Shown here one piece after another: positions 12,346 through 21,940 of a stretch of 64,000 nucleotides of DNA. The DNA lies in assembly GCA_963920575.1 (NCBI GenBank), contig OY986963.1, positions 7,168,896 to 7,232,895 on the forward strand. The letters run 5' to 3'. Source of the DNA: Narthecium ossifragum (taxonomy: Eukaryota > Streptophyta > Magnoliopsida > Dioscoreales > Nartheciaceae). Both the position numbers and the translations under genes were made by a program. Each line of letters opens with the position of its first letter. The stretch's first letter is position 1. The notes beneath the pieces are model-generated. The model saw only the letters and a program-made list of their open reading frames with translations. It made no database searches and was not told where the DNA came from.

Positions 12346-12547
12346 CGACGGATGGGTGTGCCAGGGATGCGTGTGCACCGGCATATGGGTCATCACCCAC
12401 GAGTGTGGCCACTACGCCTTCTCCGACTCATCCCTCCTCGACGACCTCGTCGGCCTCGTCCTCCACTCCTACAGCCCCATCTTCTGCAACCGCGAGCGAG
12501 CCCAGATCTTCATCTCCAATGCCGAGGTCCTAACCATGTGCATCCGC
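12346..12547 (+). pseudogene. Captured FAD2-like delta-12 desaturase fragment
   Basis: In the frame after the UGT piece the sequence reads [20 protein letters not shown] then [12 protein letters not shown]. This is the first histidine box (HECGH) of microsomal omega-6 (delta-12) fatty acid desaturases. It is joined directly to [15 protein letters not shown], which matches a region near the C-terminus of the same enzymes. The second and third histidine boxes and the membrane segments between are deleted, so it cannot be catalytic. The junction with the UGT piece lies near 12310-12346. Confidence 0.85.
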
Positions 12548-12773
12548 AGTGCATCTCCGACGCGACGGAACCGGGCAAAACCGGTCAAACAGGGTCACGT
12601 GCGTTGCATGTGACCTATTTACCCGGTTTGCCGTCAGCCAGGTTAACACCGTTTGAGCTTTGGGTGTAAAACGACTACATTGAAAACTTAAGGGTGCGTT
12701 TTGTCACGTTTTAAACTATAGGGGGTAAACTGACATATTGTCAAACTACAGGGGAGTAAAATGTTATTAACCC

Positions 12774-12993
12774 ATATATATATATACACAATTCATATCT
12801 TCCTAAATGTATGTTTCATCTGTTTGAACTCAATGGTTAGGAGGAACTTTGAGTCCACTCATGACAGCTGAGAGTGTGCTGTAATAACATTCAACTTTAT
12901 GGAATTCATCTCTTTAGCGACTGTTGGCTTTCATCACCTCTTATTAAGAAGAACTCTTGATATACAGATTAATGCAACTTGAGTTTGATGGCA
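12774..12993 (+). repeat. Continuation of receptor-kinase 3' flank homology
   Basis: The stretch matches 25481-25690 downstream of the intact receptor kinase, ending at GAGTTTGATGG. It shows that the Pack-MULE split a duplicated receptor-kinase tail. Confidence 0.85.
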
Positions 12994-14066
12994 TAAAATC
13001 TGATTACATCAATCATTAGGCCCCCTTAATAGAAGAAAATATGAAGAAGGAGAGGAATATATGAAGGAGAAGACTCTGTTATTCTTTCTCAGCTTAGAAT
13101 CCAAGACCATACATGGGCTCATATTTAACATCCCACGAGAGGAAGGAGATTAAACAAAGATAGAAAGGCAAGTGCTATCTTTGGAAACAAACTAAATGAG
13201 GAAATACATTGACAGAAAATACATCGACAGCTCCAAAGAGGCCGTTGAGAAAGCTCCACGGGATCAGCGACTCTCCATTGATTGCTCTGTTTCTGATTTT
13301 TTTCCTCTGTTTATGGTTTGTGATACTGATGCTTCCTTATCTATTGGATTGCCATCTTGGCTATAACCCAACGTCTCTCCACTGATGAAGGCGATCTTGT
13401 GGGAGTTGCCGAGATGTGTTGTGCCAATACCCTCCCGGCCGGGGAAGGAGGCAAAGTTTGGGTCGGAAATAATTGAGGGCAGCCTTGGACATGGGTTTAG
13501 TGAAGAGATCCACAACCTGATCATCAGTAGAGATATGTCGAGTGATAAGTAGACCAGTGGCAACTCGTTCGCTCACAAAATGATAATCCAGTTCGATGTG
13601 CTTGCACCGAGCATGAAAAACAGGATTGACGGTCATATGAAGGGCACTAAGATTGTCACATTAGAGTGTTGGTGGAGATGTCATTGGAATACAAAGATCT
13701 TTGAGTATGAAACTCAGCCACGTAAGTTCAGCACTAGTGTTGGCCATGGCTCGGTACTCGGCTTCAGTGCTGGAACGGGAGATCGTATGTTGTTTCTTGG
13801 CACACCATGAGATGAGATTGCTACCAAGAAACGTGTAGTAGCCAATGGTGGAGCGTCTCGTAGTAGGACATCCCGCCCAATCTGCATCAGAAAATGCGTG
13901 TAGATCAAGAGTAGAGTTGGAAGTAAAATGCAATCCAAAGTCAACGGTTCCTTTGACATAACGTAGGATACGGCGAATCATTTTCAAGTGCAATGTGGTA
14001 GGAGTATGCATGAATTGAGAGACATAATTAACACTAAATGAGAGATCGGGCCGTGTAAGTGTGAGA

Positions 14067-15568
14067 TGATAAGTCACAAAATATATACAATTCACCCTCT
14101 TAACTTAGCTTTGTTAGCTCTAGAGCAATGCATTTTTATAAAACTTCATGGAGTTTCAGGTACAAACACTCCTAAGACGGCTTGGATCGAATTTGGTGTA
14201 AAAATGGCATTATGAGCACAAGTTGAAAAGTCCATCGGATCAATCCCCCAATCCATGCGGATTGATCCGGTTGTATTCCAGAAAGCAAATATTGAGGGAA
14301 TCAATCCACCCAGAATAAAGGATGGACCCCAACATCGCTGATGTGGCGTAAGTAATGGCCCAGATTTAATCCAATGGAAGAAAGCCAAGATGGAGAGAGA
14401 TTTAATAAGGGTTTTTAACCCAAAGAGGCAAGTTGGAGGTGGGGCAGCCAGCTGGACGTGGGCCAGGGACAGCCAGCTAACAGCCAGGGCCTCTCTTGGA
14501 GAGGGGGTCGGCTGGACAGCAAGGGGGTTGGCTGCCTCTCTTAGAGGCTCTCTTGGGCTGGTTTTGGGGGGAGAAGAAGAGGGTTCTCTAACCCTAGAAG
14601 GAGGATAGAAACCCATCTCAAGGGGAGGCATGAAGAGAGGATCATCTCCAACCTCCATGGATCCATCCAAGATGAGTAGCTAGCTTCCTTTCTCTTGGGA
14701 TTTCCATGTAGTTGTAGGAATCTTTTGTAGTTTTCTTAAGGACTTTTTATGTGTAATCTATGGGGATGATCTATTGTATGGTTTTTTTGAGCATGATTTC
14801 TCTATCTTTTGTAATGAGATCTTATTGTTGAATGGATGAATGCCCTTTATAGGTATGAGTTAGAAGTTTGTGCATGATGGGTGTTTGTTGTTATGCCCCA
14901 ATGAGTTGGATGTGCTAGAAACACATCCAATTACATTGGGAGGATATATAGCCCTAAATTGGAGTTTAGGGATGCTAGAACCATCCCTATCCCTCTAATT
15001 AGAGAATCCATTCTATCCCTTTATTGCATTGGATTCGAGGTGTTAGAACCATCTCAATCCAATGCCCGATTCTATACAATACCTTTTTCTTGCGATGAAT
15101 CGATCTTAATTGAAGGTTCGTTAGCGACGATAGAAGTTAATCACTCATTCGTCGACTTTGTGAATGTGATTTTTTTCCGGCGGATGATTCTAAGCCAACT
15201 TCCGTTGAGCGATAAGTGAGGTTAACCACCCGCTTGTCGACTTCTAGATTTCGATCGTCCCAATTGGATTATACACATTAATTCCTTAGGAGGCTACGAT
15301 AGAACCTACAATGAAATGGAAATCCCAAGGCTTCTCCATATTAGTTTTACTTCCCTTTACATAGTTAATTACTTTAATTGTCATTGATCCAAAACCCAAA
15401 TTATTTTAGCGATTGGTGGGGGTTATCTATCGAGTACGTTAATCAATTCTCATTTCCCTTTGGATTGACCCGGACTCCCGCTAACTACGTAGTAGTTAGT
15501 TAGGATTCGGTAAATTTTGTAATCCTGACGCCCTAGTCACTTTTACGACGAGTGGTTTGGGCGCGTCA
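14067..15568 (+). mobile_element. Solo LTR, family B (copy B1), nested in copia
   Basis: Termini are TGATAAGTCAC and GGGCGCGTCA. A 5-bp target duplication TGAGA (14062-14066 and 15569-15573) flanks it exactly. The start (GAGCAATGC) and end (GTAGTTAGTTAGGATTCGG) blocks recur in the LTRs at 55142 and 61019. It has no coding capacity. It contains a GGATTGATCC-type palindrome cluster near 14236-14310 and three CTAGAAC-loop hairpins (14898-15065). Confidence 0.93.
14898..15065. repeat. Three CTAGAAC-loop hairpins in LTR copy B1
   Basis: Hairpins are at 14898-14939, 14967-14989 and 15026-15065. Loops are CTAGAAA, CTAGAAC and TTAGAAC. Stems are about 17, 8 and 16 bp, all different in sequence (closing pairs GGATGTG/CACATCC, TAGGGATG/CATCCCTA and GAGGTG/CATCTC). 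Confidence 0.85.
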
Positions 15569-15897
15569 TGAGATAGTGCAGAGCACCAACAAGCCTCCGA
15601 AAGTAACTGGGATCATCCAAGGGAGCGTCATTCACAGAGATGTTTTTCTTGGCTTCAAGCGGCGTGCTCATGGGCTTACAATCCAGCATGTTGGAACGCT
15701 CTAGAATTGTTAGGGAATAGTGTGATTGAGGTAGGTGAAGGCCTTCAACAGTTTTTTGTGACTTCAATACCGAGAAAGTGATGAACAGGCCTCAAATCCT
15801 TCATTGCAAACTCACTGTGTAGGAGTTGGATGAGTGATGCAACAAGTGTTGATGTGGACCATGTTAGAAGAATCTAGTCTACATAAAAGAAGCAAGA

Positions 15898-16180
15898 TTA
15901 GGGACACATTGTTGAAGGATGTATTGGATCCACGTATTCCACTTCCTTCAGCTCCTCAAGTTGCAGACGAAATCTTAAACTTGGCCAAGCTAGCACTGCA
16001 CTGTGTGGACAAAAATCCAGAGGCCCGGCCTACAATGAGTGATGTATCTCATGAATTATCTATCTACTGCAAGGACGCGAAATGAGACGCAATCCATGGA
16101 TAAAATTGGGCTCTTCCAGCTGTTAAATGCCAGTACGTATATGACTAAACATAAAATGTGTGTGCAAGTGTAGTGTTCAG
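15898..16180 (+). pseudogene. Receptor-kinase 3' exon fragment, decayed copy 2
   Basis: The frame reads [51 protein letters not shown]. This is the kinase C-lobe end of the same LRR receptor-kinase family as 21941-25262. A stop follows after a small frame change relative to the intact gene. The first third of the exon is missing, where the copia remnant ends. Non-coding similarity continues to about 16180. Confidence 0.85.
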
Positions 16181-16189
16181 TTCATGTAA

Positions 16190-16530
16190 AATTTTGTAAC
16201 GTTAGTGAGAATTTCAAGAGAATACAATTAATCTTCTTGTCAAGTAAAAAGTCTAGCAATGGAGTAAAACGGGTCTTTGCTCTTCAAAAGATCCTGCAAG
16301 CAAAACAAACCTGTTATTCTCTAAATGTGAAAAGACTTCACTAATTTCCATTAGAATGGAAAACGAGGATCGATGATTCGTCGAAGAGCAGCGTGATCAG
16401 GAACAAAAGAAGTGTTGGAATTTCTTCAGACATTTTTCCGAGGGCCCTGAAATCTAACACGATGCAGTATTGGGGCACCCACAAATCTGCTTAATTGCAT
16501 ATTTCATATGCTCTCAACATGGAGAAAACA
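16190..16530. repeat. Direct repeat, partner at 18112-18470
   Basis: About 330 bp starting GTAACGTTAG and ending near AACATGGAGAAAACAGGGTT are nearly identical to 18112-18470. The second copy has a short internal duplication around the AACATGGAGAAAAC stretch. It lies beside kinase relics in both places, so it probably moved with the receptor-kinase duplication. Confidence 0.85.
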
Positions 16531-16532
16531 GG

Positions 16533-17470
16533 GTTTCTTTTTTTGATTAGTTCAGCCCGAAGGCTAGTATTACATCACCATAACACATGATCCAAAGCAT
16601 CACGTCCAGCCTCATGAGACCACCACAATGGGGCTCGGAGGCGACAACACCATTTTGCAACAGAGTCCGCCAAACAATTGGCAGACCTCGGAATATAAAG
16701 GAACACCGCTGAGTCAAATCACAAAACCTTCGACCAAATAGATCTTGTCACCATATCCAACTCCTCCGGCCAAATCCGGAATCCCTTTAGTATGTCTATA
16801 GCCGCTTTCAAATCCCATTCAATGATTAGGATTTTTACACCATCGGACTTGGCGCACTTCAGTGCTGCTTCAATCGCCAACATCTCCACCTCTAGCACCG
16901 ATCTAGAAACTGTAGGCGTGCCCATGACCCATATCAGATTGTCATCAGCAGCCCCACATACTGCAGCCACAACCACCTCTCTTGAGAAGAGGTCAAATGA
17001 AGCATCCACCTGCACAACCGTACCCTCAGGCCTAACAGCATGATCTGGCTTCTTTGTTCTTCTTGCAGAATTCTGTCGAGAGGCGACAAATCCTCCAAGC
17101 CAAGACATCTACAGCATCTCCTGCACCCTCAAAAACATGCTTGTTTCTGTCCTTCCAAAGAACCCAAAGGCCATACCCAATCAACGTCTTCAAGCTACGA
17201 ATCTCCGCTCGAGAAGAGGAAGTCCCTAGGATTTGAAGAAGCTCATCATGCCCACCAGCGAGACGATCAAGATTGTTACCTTCCGCCAACAGCTCAAACA
17301 CTCTCCTCACTGTCGGGCACTCAAATAATGCATGGGCAATTGTTTCTGGCCCCATATTGCAGCGAGAGCAATCCCTATCTGCCACCCCGCAATACCTCAA
17401 CAGATAATCCCTCATCGGGAGCTTGCCATGATACAGTCGTGAAAGGAAATGACGAACCCTTGGGTTTCAG
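16533..17470 (-). mobile_element. LINE 3' fragment (zf-RVT plus RNase H)
   Basis: On the minus strand a zf-RVT block (17415-17032: MGPETIAHALFECPTVRRVFEL, IGYGLWVLWKDRNKHVFEG) is followed in another frame by an RNase H domain (17108-16719: VQVDASFD, EMLAIEAALK, IEWDLKAAI). RNase H catalytic Asp and Glu are recognisable. The T-tract at 16533-16540 is the poly(A) tail, and GGGTTTC on both sides may be a 7-bp target duplication. The endonuclease and RT are absent, so the copy is 5'-truncated. Confidence 0.82.
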
Positions 17471-18074
17471 TTATTAATACATACGTCAACCTAATAAAGG
17501 GTTTTAGTTACCATTATAAGGGAGAGTTGTGGTAATAATAACCGTGCATATATTATTTAGTTGGTGTAATCTTAGTTATATCTATATCTTACTTCCTTTT
17601 TTGAATACTAATATTACTTATTAGTCGGTCTAATCTTAGTTATATTTATATCTTACTCGTATACACGTACATCAACCTGGGTGGCAGGATCTAGTTATAC
17701 ATAGAATATTAATCTTAATTATAATCTAGTTATACATAAAATACTATTTCCCACGTCCCCTCACTCCCAATCACTTAATTAATGGGTGGTTTGACGGGGG
17801 TTCACCTAGTCAATATATATAGTTGTGCGATAATTAAGTCATGAACTTATTGGAAACATCCAGCGTTTTGCTCTTATTTTCTACTTGTTTGATCATGACT
17901 TCGTCGTTATAGTCTACCCCATGCGTAGGGGCATTGCTAGGCAGCGGGATGGAGACTAATAAGACTTGAGTCCATTGGGTGGTTTGCCTGCACTTAATCC
18001 CGCGTGCATGATGTCCCTTTGATGTGAAACCTCTAACTTGTGCAAATCAGAGGGTTTATGAACAAGAGATCGAG
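17471..18074. other. AT-rich intergenic DNA
   Basis: No gene is visible. A short imperfect tandem duplication (TAATCTTAGTTATAT) sits at 17568-17585 and 17630-17648, and TCTAGTTATACATA occurs twice near 17690-17740. Confidence 0.5.
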
Positions 18075-18108
18075 TGCGTATCATCAGTGATATTGCTAGT
18101 GCTCTCTC
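18075..18108 (+). pseudogene. Kinase-domain relic of a receptor-kinase paralogue
   Basis: ATCATCAGTGATATTGC and CTCTCTCCTATTT align with the [13 protein letters not shown] coding stretch of the intact gene (24606-24641). Too short to code for anything. Confidence 0.6.
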
Positions 18109-18491
18109 CTATTTGTAACGTTAGCGGAAACTTCAAGAGAATACAATCAATCTTCTTGTAAGGTAAAAAGTCTAGCAATGGAGTAAAACGGGTCTTTGCT
18201 CTTCAAAAGATCCTGCAAGCAAAACAAACCTGTTATTCTCTAAATGTGAAAAGACTTCACTAATTTCCATTAGAATTCGTCGAAGAGCAGCGTGATCAAG
18301 AGCAAAAGAAGTGTTGGAATTTCTTCAGACATTTTTCCTCATAGCTCTCAACATGGAGAAAACACGATGCAGTATTGGGGCACCCACAAATCTGCTTAAT
18401 TGCATATTTCATATGCTCTCAACATGGAGAAAACAGGGTTGCTCAGCCTTCTTGCTTAATTTCCTCATAGCTTCTATAGAAAATTTAAACC

Positions 18492-18519
<28 letters not shown>
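18492..18519. repeat. (TA)n microsatellite
   Basis: About fourteen TA units. Confidence 0.9.
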
Positions 18520-18522
<3 letters not shown>

Positions 18523-18761
18523 GCGGCACAACTTCATTAGCAAATTTAAAAATAATTGGACTCAAGCAGCAAATCGTATCTATCTTATTCACATATGACA
18601 TATTTATATATATCCATACCTTTCACTCTAGAGTAATTAAGGACTTATCATATATAACTCTTGAGCAGTACCTGATGAGGAATTTTTTTTTTTCTTTCCT
18701 TTTTGCTTTTCTAACGATTGAGTTTAGCCATTACAACCACAGAGAGAACAATTAAGGAGAT

Positions 18762-18890
18762 TAGTATTCCAGAGGCTCGTCATAAAATGCGTGATATATA
18801 GACCTCAGAAATTATCTGCTAGTACAATTAATCCATGGATACAACTGGCTTAATTATTACACGTTAATATGTGACTAAAGATAAAATCGG
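18762..18890 (+). pseudogene. Receptor-kinase exon-end relic, decayed copy 3
   Basis: CCAGAGGCTCG, AAAATGCGTGATATAT, AATTATCTGCTAG and AATCCATGGATACAA align in order with the end of the intact gene's last exon (25143-25260). Indels and stops destroy the frame. Confidence 0.7.
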
Positions 18891-19017
18891 AATCAGAAAC
18901 ATACTTACGACTGTTATCTCGTTTTTTTCCTCTTGTAGATTTTAAGGTGGATGCTGAAATGTTGGCTAGGCGTTGAAAGACTTTGACTTGCAGTAAACGA
19001 TCGAGTCTAAAGTCCAT

Positions 19018-19163
19018 TATCTATGGATCGGTTTCTTGATTTTAAAGTTTTTGTCCTTCCAGAGAAGTGTCCACGAAACGTCTTGACCGGGCTCTATGGA
19101 GTCACCGGAGGAGAGTGTACTGTTGAAAGGTACTTGGTGGCGTTGCCGGTGCCGCCCGTCTTC
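19018..19163 (+). pseudogene. Short unidentified coding-like fragment
   Basis: An open stretch of about 47 codons ends in a TAG at 19161. It contains FVLPEKCPRN, LYGVTGGECTVERYL and LPVPPVF and looks like the last exon of a gene because of its amino-acid composition. I do not recognise the family, and there is no start codon or upstream exon nearby. It may be chance. Confidence 0.25.
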
Positions 19164-19456
19164 TAGAGTCTGGATGCAAGAAATATAAAAGATGACACTG
19201 ATATGCAAAAAATAAGATGAAGTTGCACTGGTATTAATTGCAAATTAATCTCTCAGAATTGCCATAGAGCAAAATGATATAATATATGTATTTTTACTTT
19301 ATTCACGGATTGAGATCGATGCGTCCTGGGCATACTAGGACCAATTAAACCCATCATATATCCCAGCTCCCACAAAGTTTAAGTTTCCAAAGGGCCGGAT
19401 GACCAATCATCTAGTAGTCGACGAATTGTTCTTAAACACGTACATACATATGTTGC

Positions 19457-20730
19457 TGACGCGCCTTGAAATGCGTTATTAATTAAATCAAAGACGGACA
19501 AAACAAATTACCAAACAACTTAGTTAACTACAACATAGTTAGTGGAAGTACGGGTCGAGTCCTCGGAGAATTGGATGGTCGAATTACAAATGCAATATAG
19601 TCTCTACAATAGTTGGAAACAATTGGATTGATTATTTGAGTTTTCTAACTAAAATATTCTAAAAGCAATTAAGGTGGAAATTTATCAAGAAAGAATTCCT
19701 AGGGAATTCCAATCCGAATTAGGGTCTAAATGTCTTCTCTATGAATCAAGATGAATGGCACCTAAATGAGATGGTCAAAATAGAAGATCGACGAGCGTAG
19801 GGTTAGTATCGCTCGCCGCTAATGAGACGTCGGGTTAGGATCATCTCATCGCATGCATAACAAGGTGAAGATCCATGATCGAGGCTCTAATTCGATCATA
19901 GCTCAACAATCGCCGGACTAAGGTCATATCGTTGGCAAAGGATCAAGGCTTTGTATGGATAAGGTCTTGGATTGAGATGGGTTTAATATCTCAATCCCAT
20001 CCCTCATCTAACTCAAGAATGGTGGGTAGGATAGCTTTAGCTTGGGGTGGTTCTAGCACCTCAAGATCCTATCCCTAGATCAAGGATTCATCCCCTAGAG
20101 TTGGCTATGGTTCTAGCATAGCCTCTTCTTTGAGGAATTAAATCAAACATCTAGTAAGCATCATCTTATTCTCAAGCAATTACATGCAAAAAGAGGTATT
20201 CAACCATTCAATAATGGAATTCATTAAAGAAATATGGAATTACATGTGAATTCATACAAAAACTATCTCACAAGAGTCATTACATCAAGAATCAAAAGAG
20301 AAATCTAAGAGAAAGCCCTAAGACATCATGAAATTCCCAAGGAGAAGGGATTTAGCTACTCATCATGGGTAGGAGATCCATGGAAGAGGAGGCTTTCCCC
20401 ATCTTCTCCATCAAAATCCACCCCTTGATGCCCTAAATCTCTCTCTCACTCTAAGGGGAAGAAGGCTGGAGAAATGAGGGAAAAAGATTAGAGAAAAGAT
20501 CCCAAAATAAGAGCCAAAACCCCTATTTATAGGCCCCAAGTCGTGGACCCTCGGATCAGATCAGAACCGTCCGTTTTTACCCGTCAGGCGGTCTTGGATC
20601 GATCCGAAATAGGTTTGGATCGATCCAAGATGTCAAAATTTGGGTTTCTAATGGCTTGGATCGATCCAATATGAGTTCGGATCAATCCAATGTGTAACAG
20701 AGAGTCATGGCTCCCTGAAAAGGGTTTTGG
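19457..20730 (-). mobile_element. Family B LTR (copy B2), truncated by the sequence gap
   Basis: It begins TGACGCGCCTTGAAATGCG, the reverse of the family B 3' terminus, with flank GTTGC (19452-19456). The internal blocks follow the order of copy B1 in reverse, including the AGTTAGTTAACTAC-like end block and CTAGAAC-loop hairpins (reading GTTCTAG on this strand). A TTGGATCGATCCAA-type palindrome cluster occupies 20590-20692. The other end, and a matching target duplication, must lie in the 200-N gap; I found no GTTGC-flanked end after it. Confidence 0.8.
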
Positions 20731-20930
20731 NNNNNNNNNNNNNNNNNNNNNNNNNNNNNNNNNNNNNNNNNNNNNNNNNNNNNNNNNNNNNNNNNNNNNN
20801 NNNNNNNNNNNNNNNNNNNNNNNNNNNNNNNNNNNNNNNNNNNNNNNNNNNNNNNNNNNNNNNNNNNNNNNNNNNNNNNNNNNNNNNNNNNNNNNNNNNN
20901 NNNNNNNNNNNNNNNNNNNNNNNNNNNNNN
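20731..20930. other. Assembly gap of 200 N
   Basis: Exactly 200 undetermined bases, the usual placeholder size, so the true distance is unknown. Confidence 0.99.
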
Positions 20931-21288
20931 AAAACAACTCATAACTGCCATAAATTAAATACAGCTATATATAATGCATCAAATATTTAATATATATGAA
21001 GTAGGGGTAAAAGTGTCATGCAAAATACCTAACCTCCCATAACTGCCTTAAAATGGTGTAAACCTATTAAAACATCTTAGGGTGGCGTACCAGTGAATAA
21101 GTTTACTGGATTTGGTGTAAAGACTAATAATCTATATATATATCAAGTACATGTAATCTGAACATGATGCCACAGTTATCCGCGGGGAAACAAATCTTTG
21201 ATTTCCTCTCTAAACAAAAGTAACATGCATATATGTGATATGGGCATTAATTAACCATCTACATATCCATTTCCTCTTTCGTTATTGC
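20931..21288. other. Intergenic, nothing recognised
   Basis: AT-rich DNA without coding signal. Confidence 0.5.
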
Positions 21289-21292
21289 ACTT

Positions 21293-21640
21293 TTTTTTTG
21301 ATTAATTAAGCCATAGGGCTACAAACCTCAAAAGAGGCTAGATACAAAATTGCTGGCCAGCTGAGGGTCCAACCGCAGACCCCCCTGCACCCAGAAATTC
21401 ACGAGAAAGCCTGAGTGCCTCTCGCGCTAGCTGATCAGCGTGCATGTTCTGTTCACGTGGTATGTGGGCAACATGAAAGTACATGAGACTGCGGCTCGTC
21501 CACCATATGTCTTGCACGAGTTCTTTGCATTCCTCTACTAGCGGTAATCTTCCCTCTATCATATGTACAGCATAACGAGTCACTTTCGACATGGACCTAC
21601 TTGAACCCATAGTCTATCGCTTTGTTGACCGCTAAGAGAA
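21293..21640 (-). mobile_element. LINE 3' tip with RNase H end
   Basis: The T-tract at 21293-21300 followed by GATTAATTAAGCCATAGGGC matches the 3' ends of the other plant LINEs here. The minus-strand frame 21610-21338 ends with the RNase H tail FHVAHIPREQNMHADQLAREAL, in which the Asp of HADQLA is the last RNase H carboxylate. It is 5'-truncated just upstream. Confidence 0.75.
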
Positions 21641-21840
21641 TTGCATTTAGCTCTTGATTGATCATAAACACTTATCTAGCTAGTCAGGACTCGATCGACT
21701 CGTATCAATCAAAATCATCAACTATAACTATATGAGAGCATGCACCACTTTCTTTCATCTTTGAGTCTTTTATCAACTAGACTTATTAGTCTAAGGCATT
21801 TCTACGCGGACCGGAGACTTCTAATCGATTTTTAAGTCGT

Positions 21841-21856
21841 CCATTGGCTATAAATA
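21841..21856 (+). promoter_or_regulatory. Core promoter of the receptor kinase (CCAAT-like plus TATA)
   Basis: CCATTGG is followed by CTATAAATA (TATA box at 21848-21856), about 85 bases upstream of the start codon. This is a normal plant spacing and points to transcription starting near 21880. Confidence 0.65.
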
Positions 21857-21940
21857 CCTCTGCCATGCATCACCCAGTCTCCATTGCAACTTAGCAAGGA
21901 CAACAGCTAGATAGATAGAGCACATTAATTTAGCTTCGTC

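Larger units (their letters stand above)
11140..12773. mobile_element. Pack-MULE carrying UGT and FAD2 fragments
   Basis: The element has 214-bp terminal inverted repeats (11140-11353 and 12560-12773) beginning GGGTTAATAACATTTTACTC. It is flanked by 9-bp ATATATATA (11131-11139 and 12774-12782), the duplication length expected for Mutator-like elements. The paralogous site at 25480-25491 lacks the insertion and shows the empty target. It has no transposase. The interior holds GC-rich pieces of two unrelated plant genes, which defines a Pack-MULE; it would need a transposase in trans. Confidence 0.93.
13020..15893 (-). mobile_element. Ty1/copia remnant, split by a solo LTR
   Basis: Minus-strand copia pol pieces lie on both sides of an inserted LTR (14067-15568). 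Upstream in coding order (15767-15574) is RSNMLDCKPMSTPLE and FRRLVGALHYL. Downstream (14061-13361) are [16 protein letters not shown], the RNase H block [15 protein letters not shown] with STEAEYRA, and the C-terminal DLFTKPMSK. The downstream part has a frameshift near 13650. DNA at 13020-13250 looks like the adjacent 3' LTR (minus-strand GTTAAATATGAGCCCATGTA), but its outer edge is not defined. Only the 3' part of pol is present. Confidence 0.85.

Noticed and set aside
14898..15065. The CTAGAAC hairpins as microRNA precursors
   Set aside because: Stems of 7-17 bp are too short for plant pre-miRNAs and no shared mature sequence exists; the constant part is the loop.
20584..20990. Several open frames across the gap
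   Set aside because: They consist mostly of N and are open only because N cannot create stop codons.
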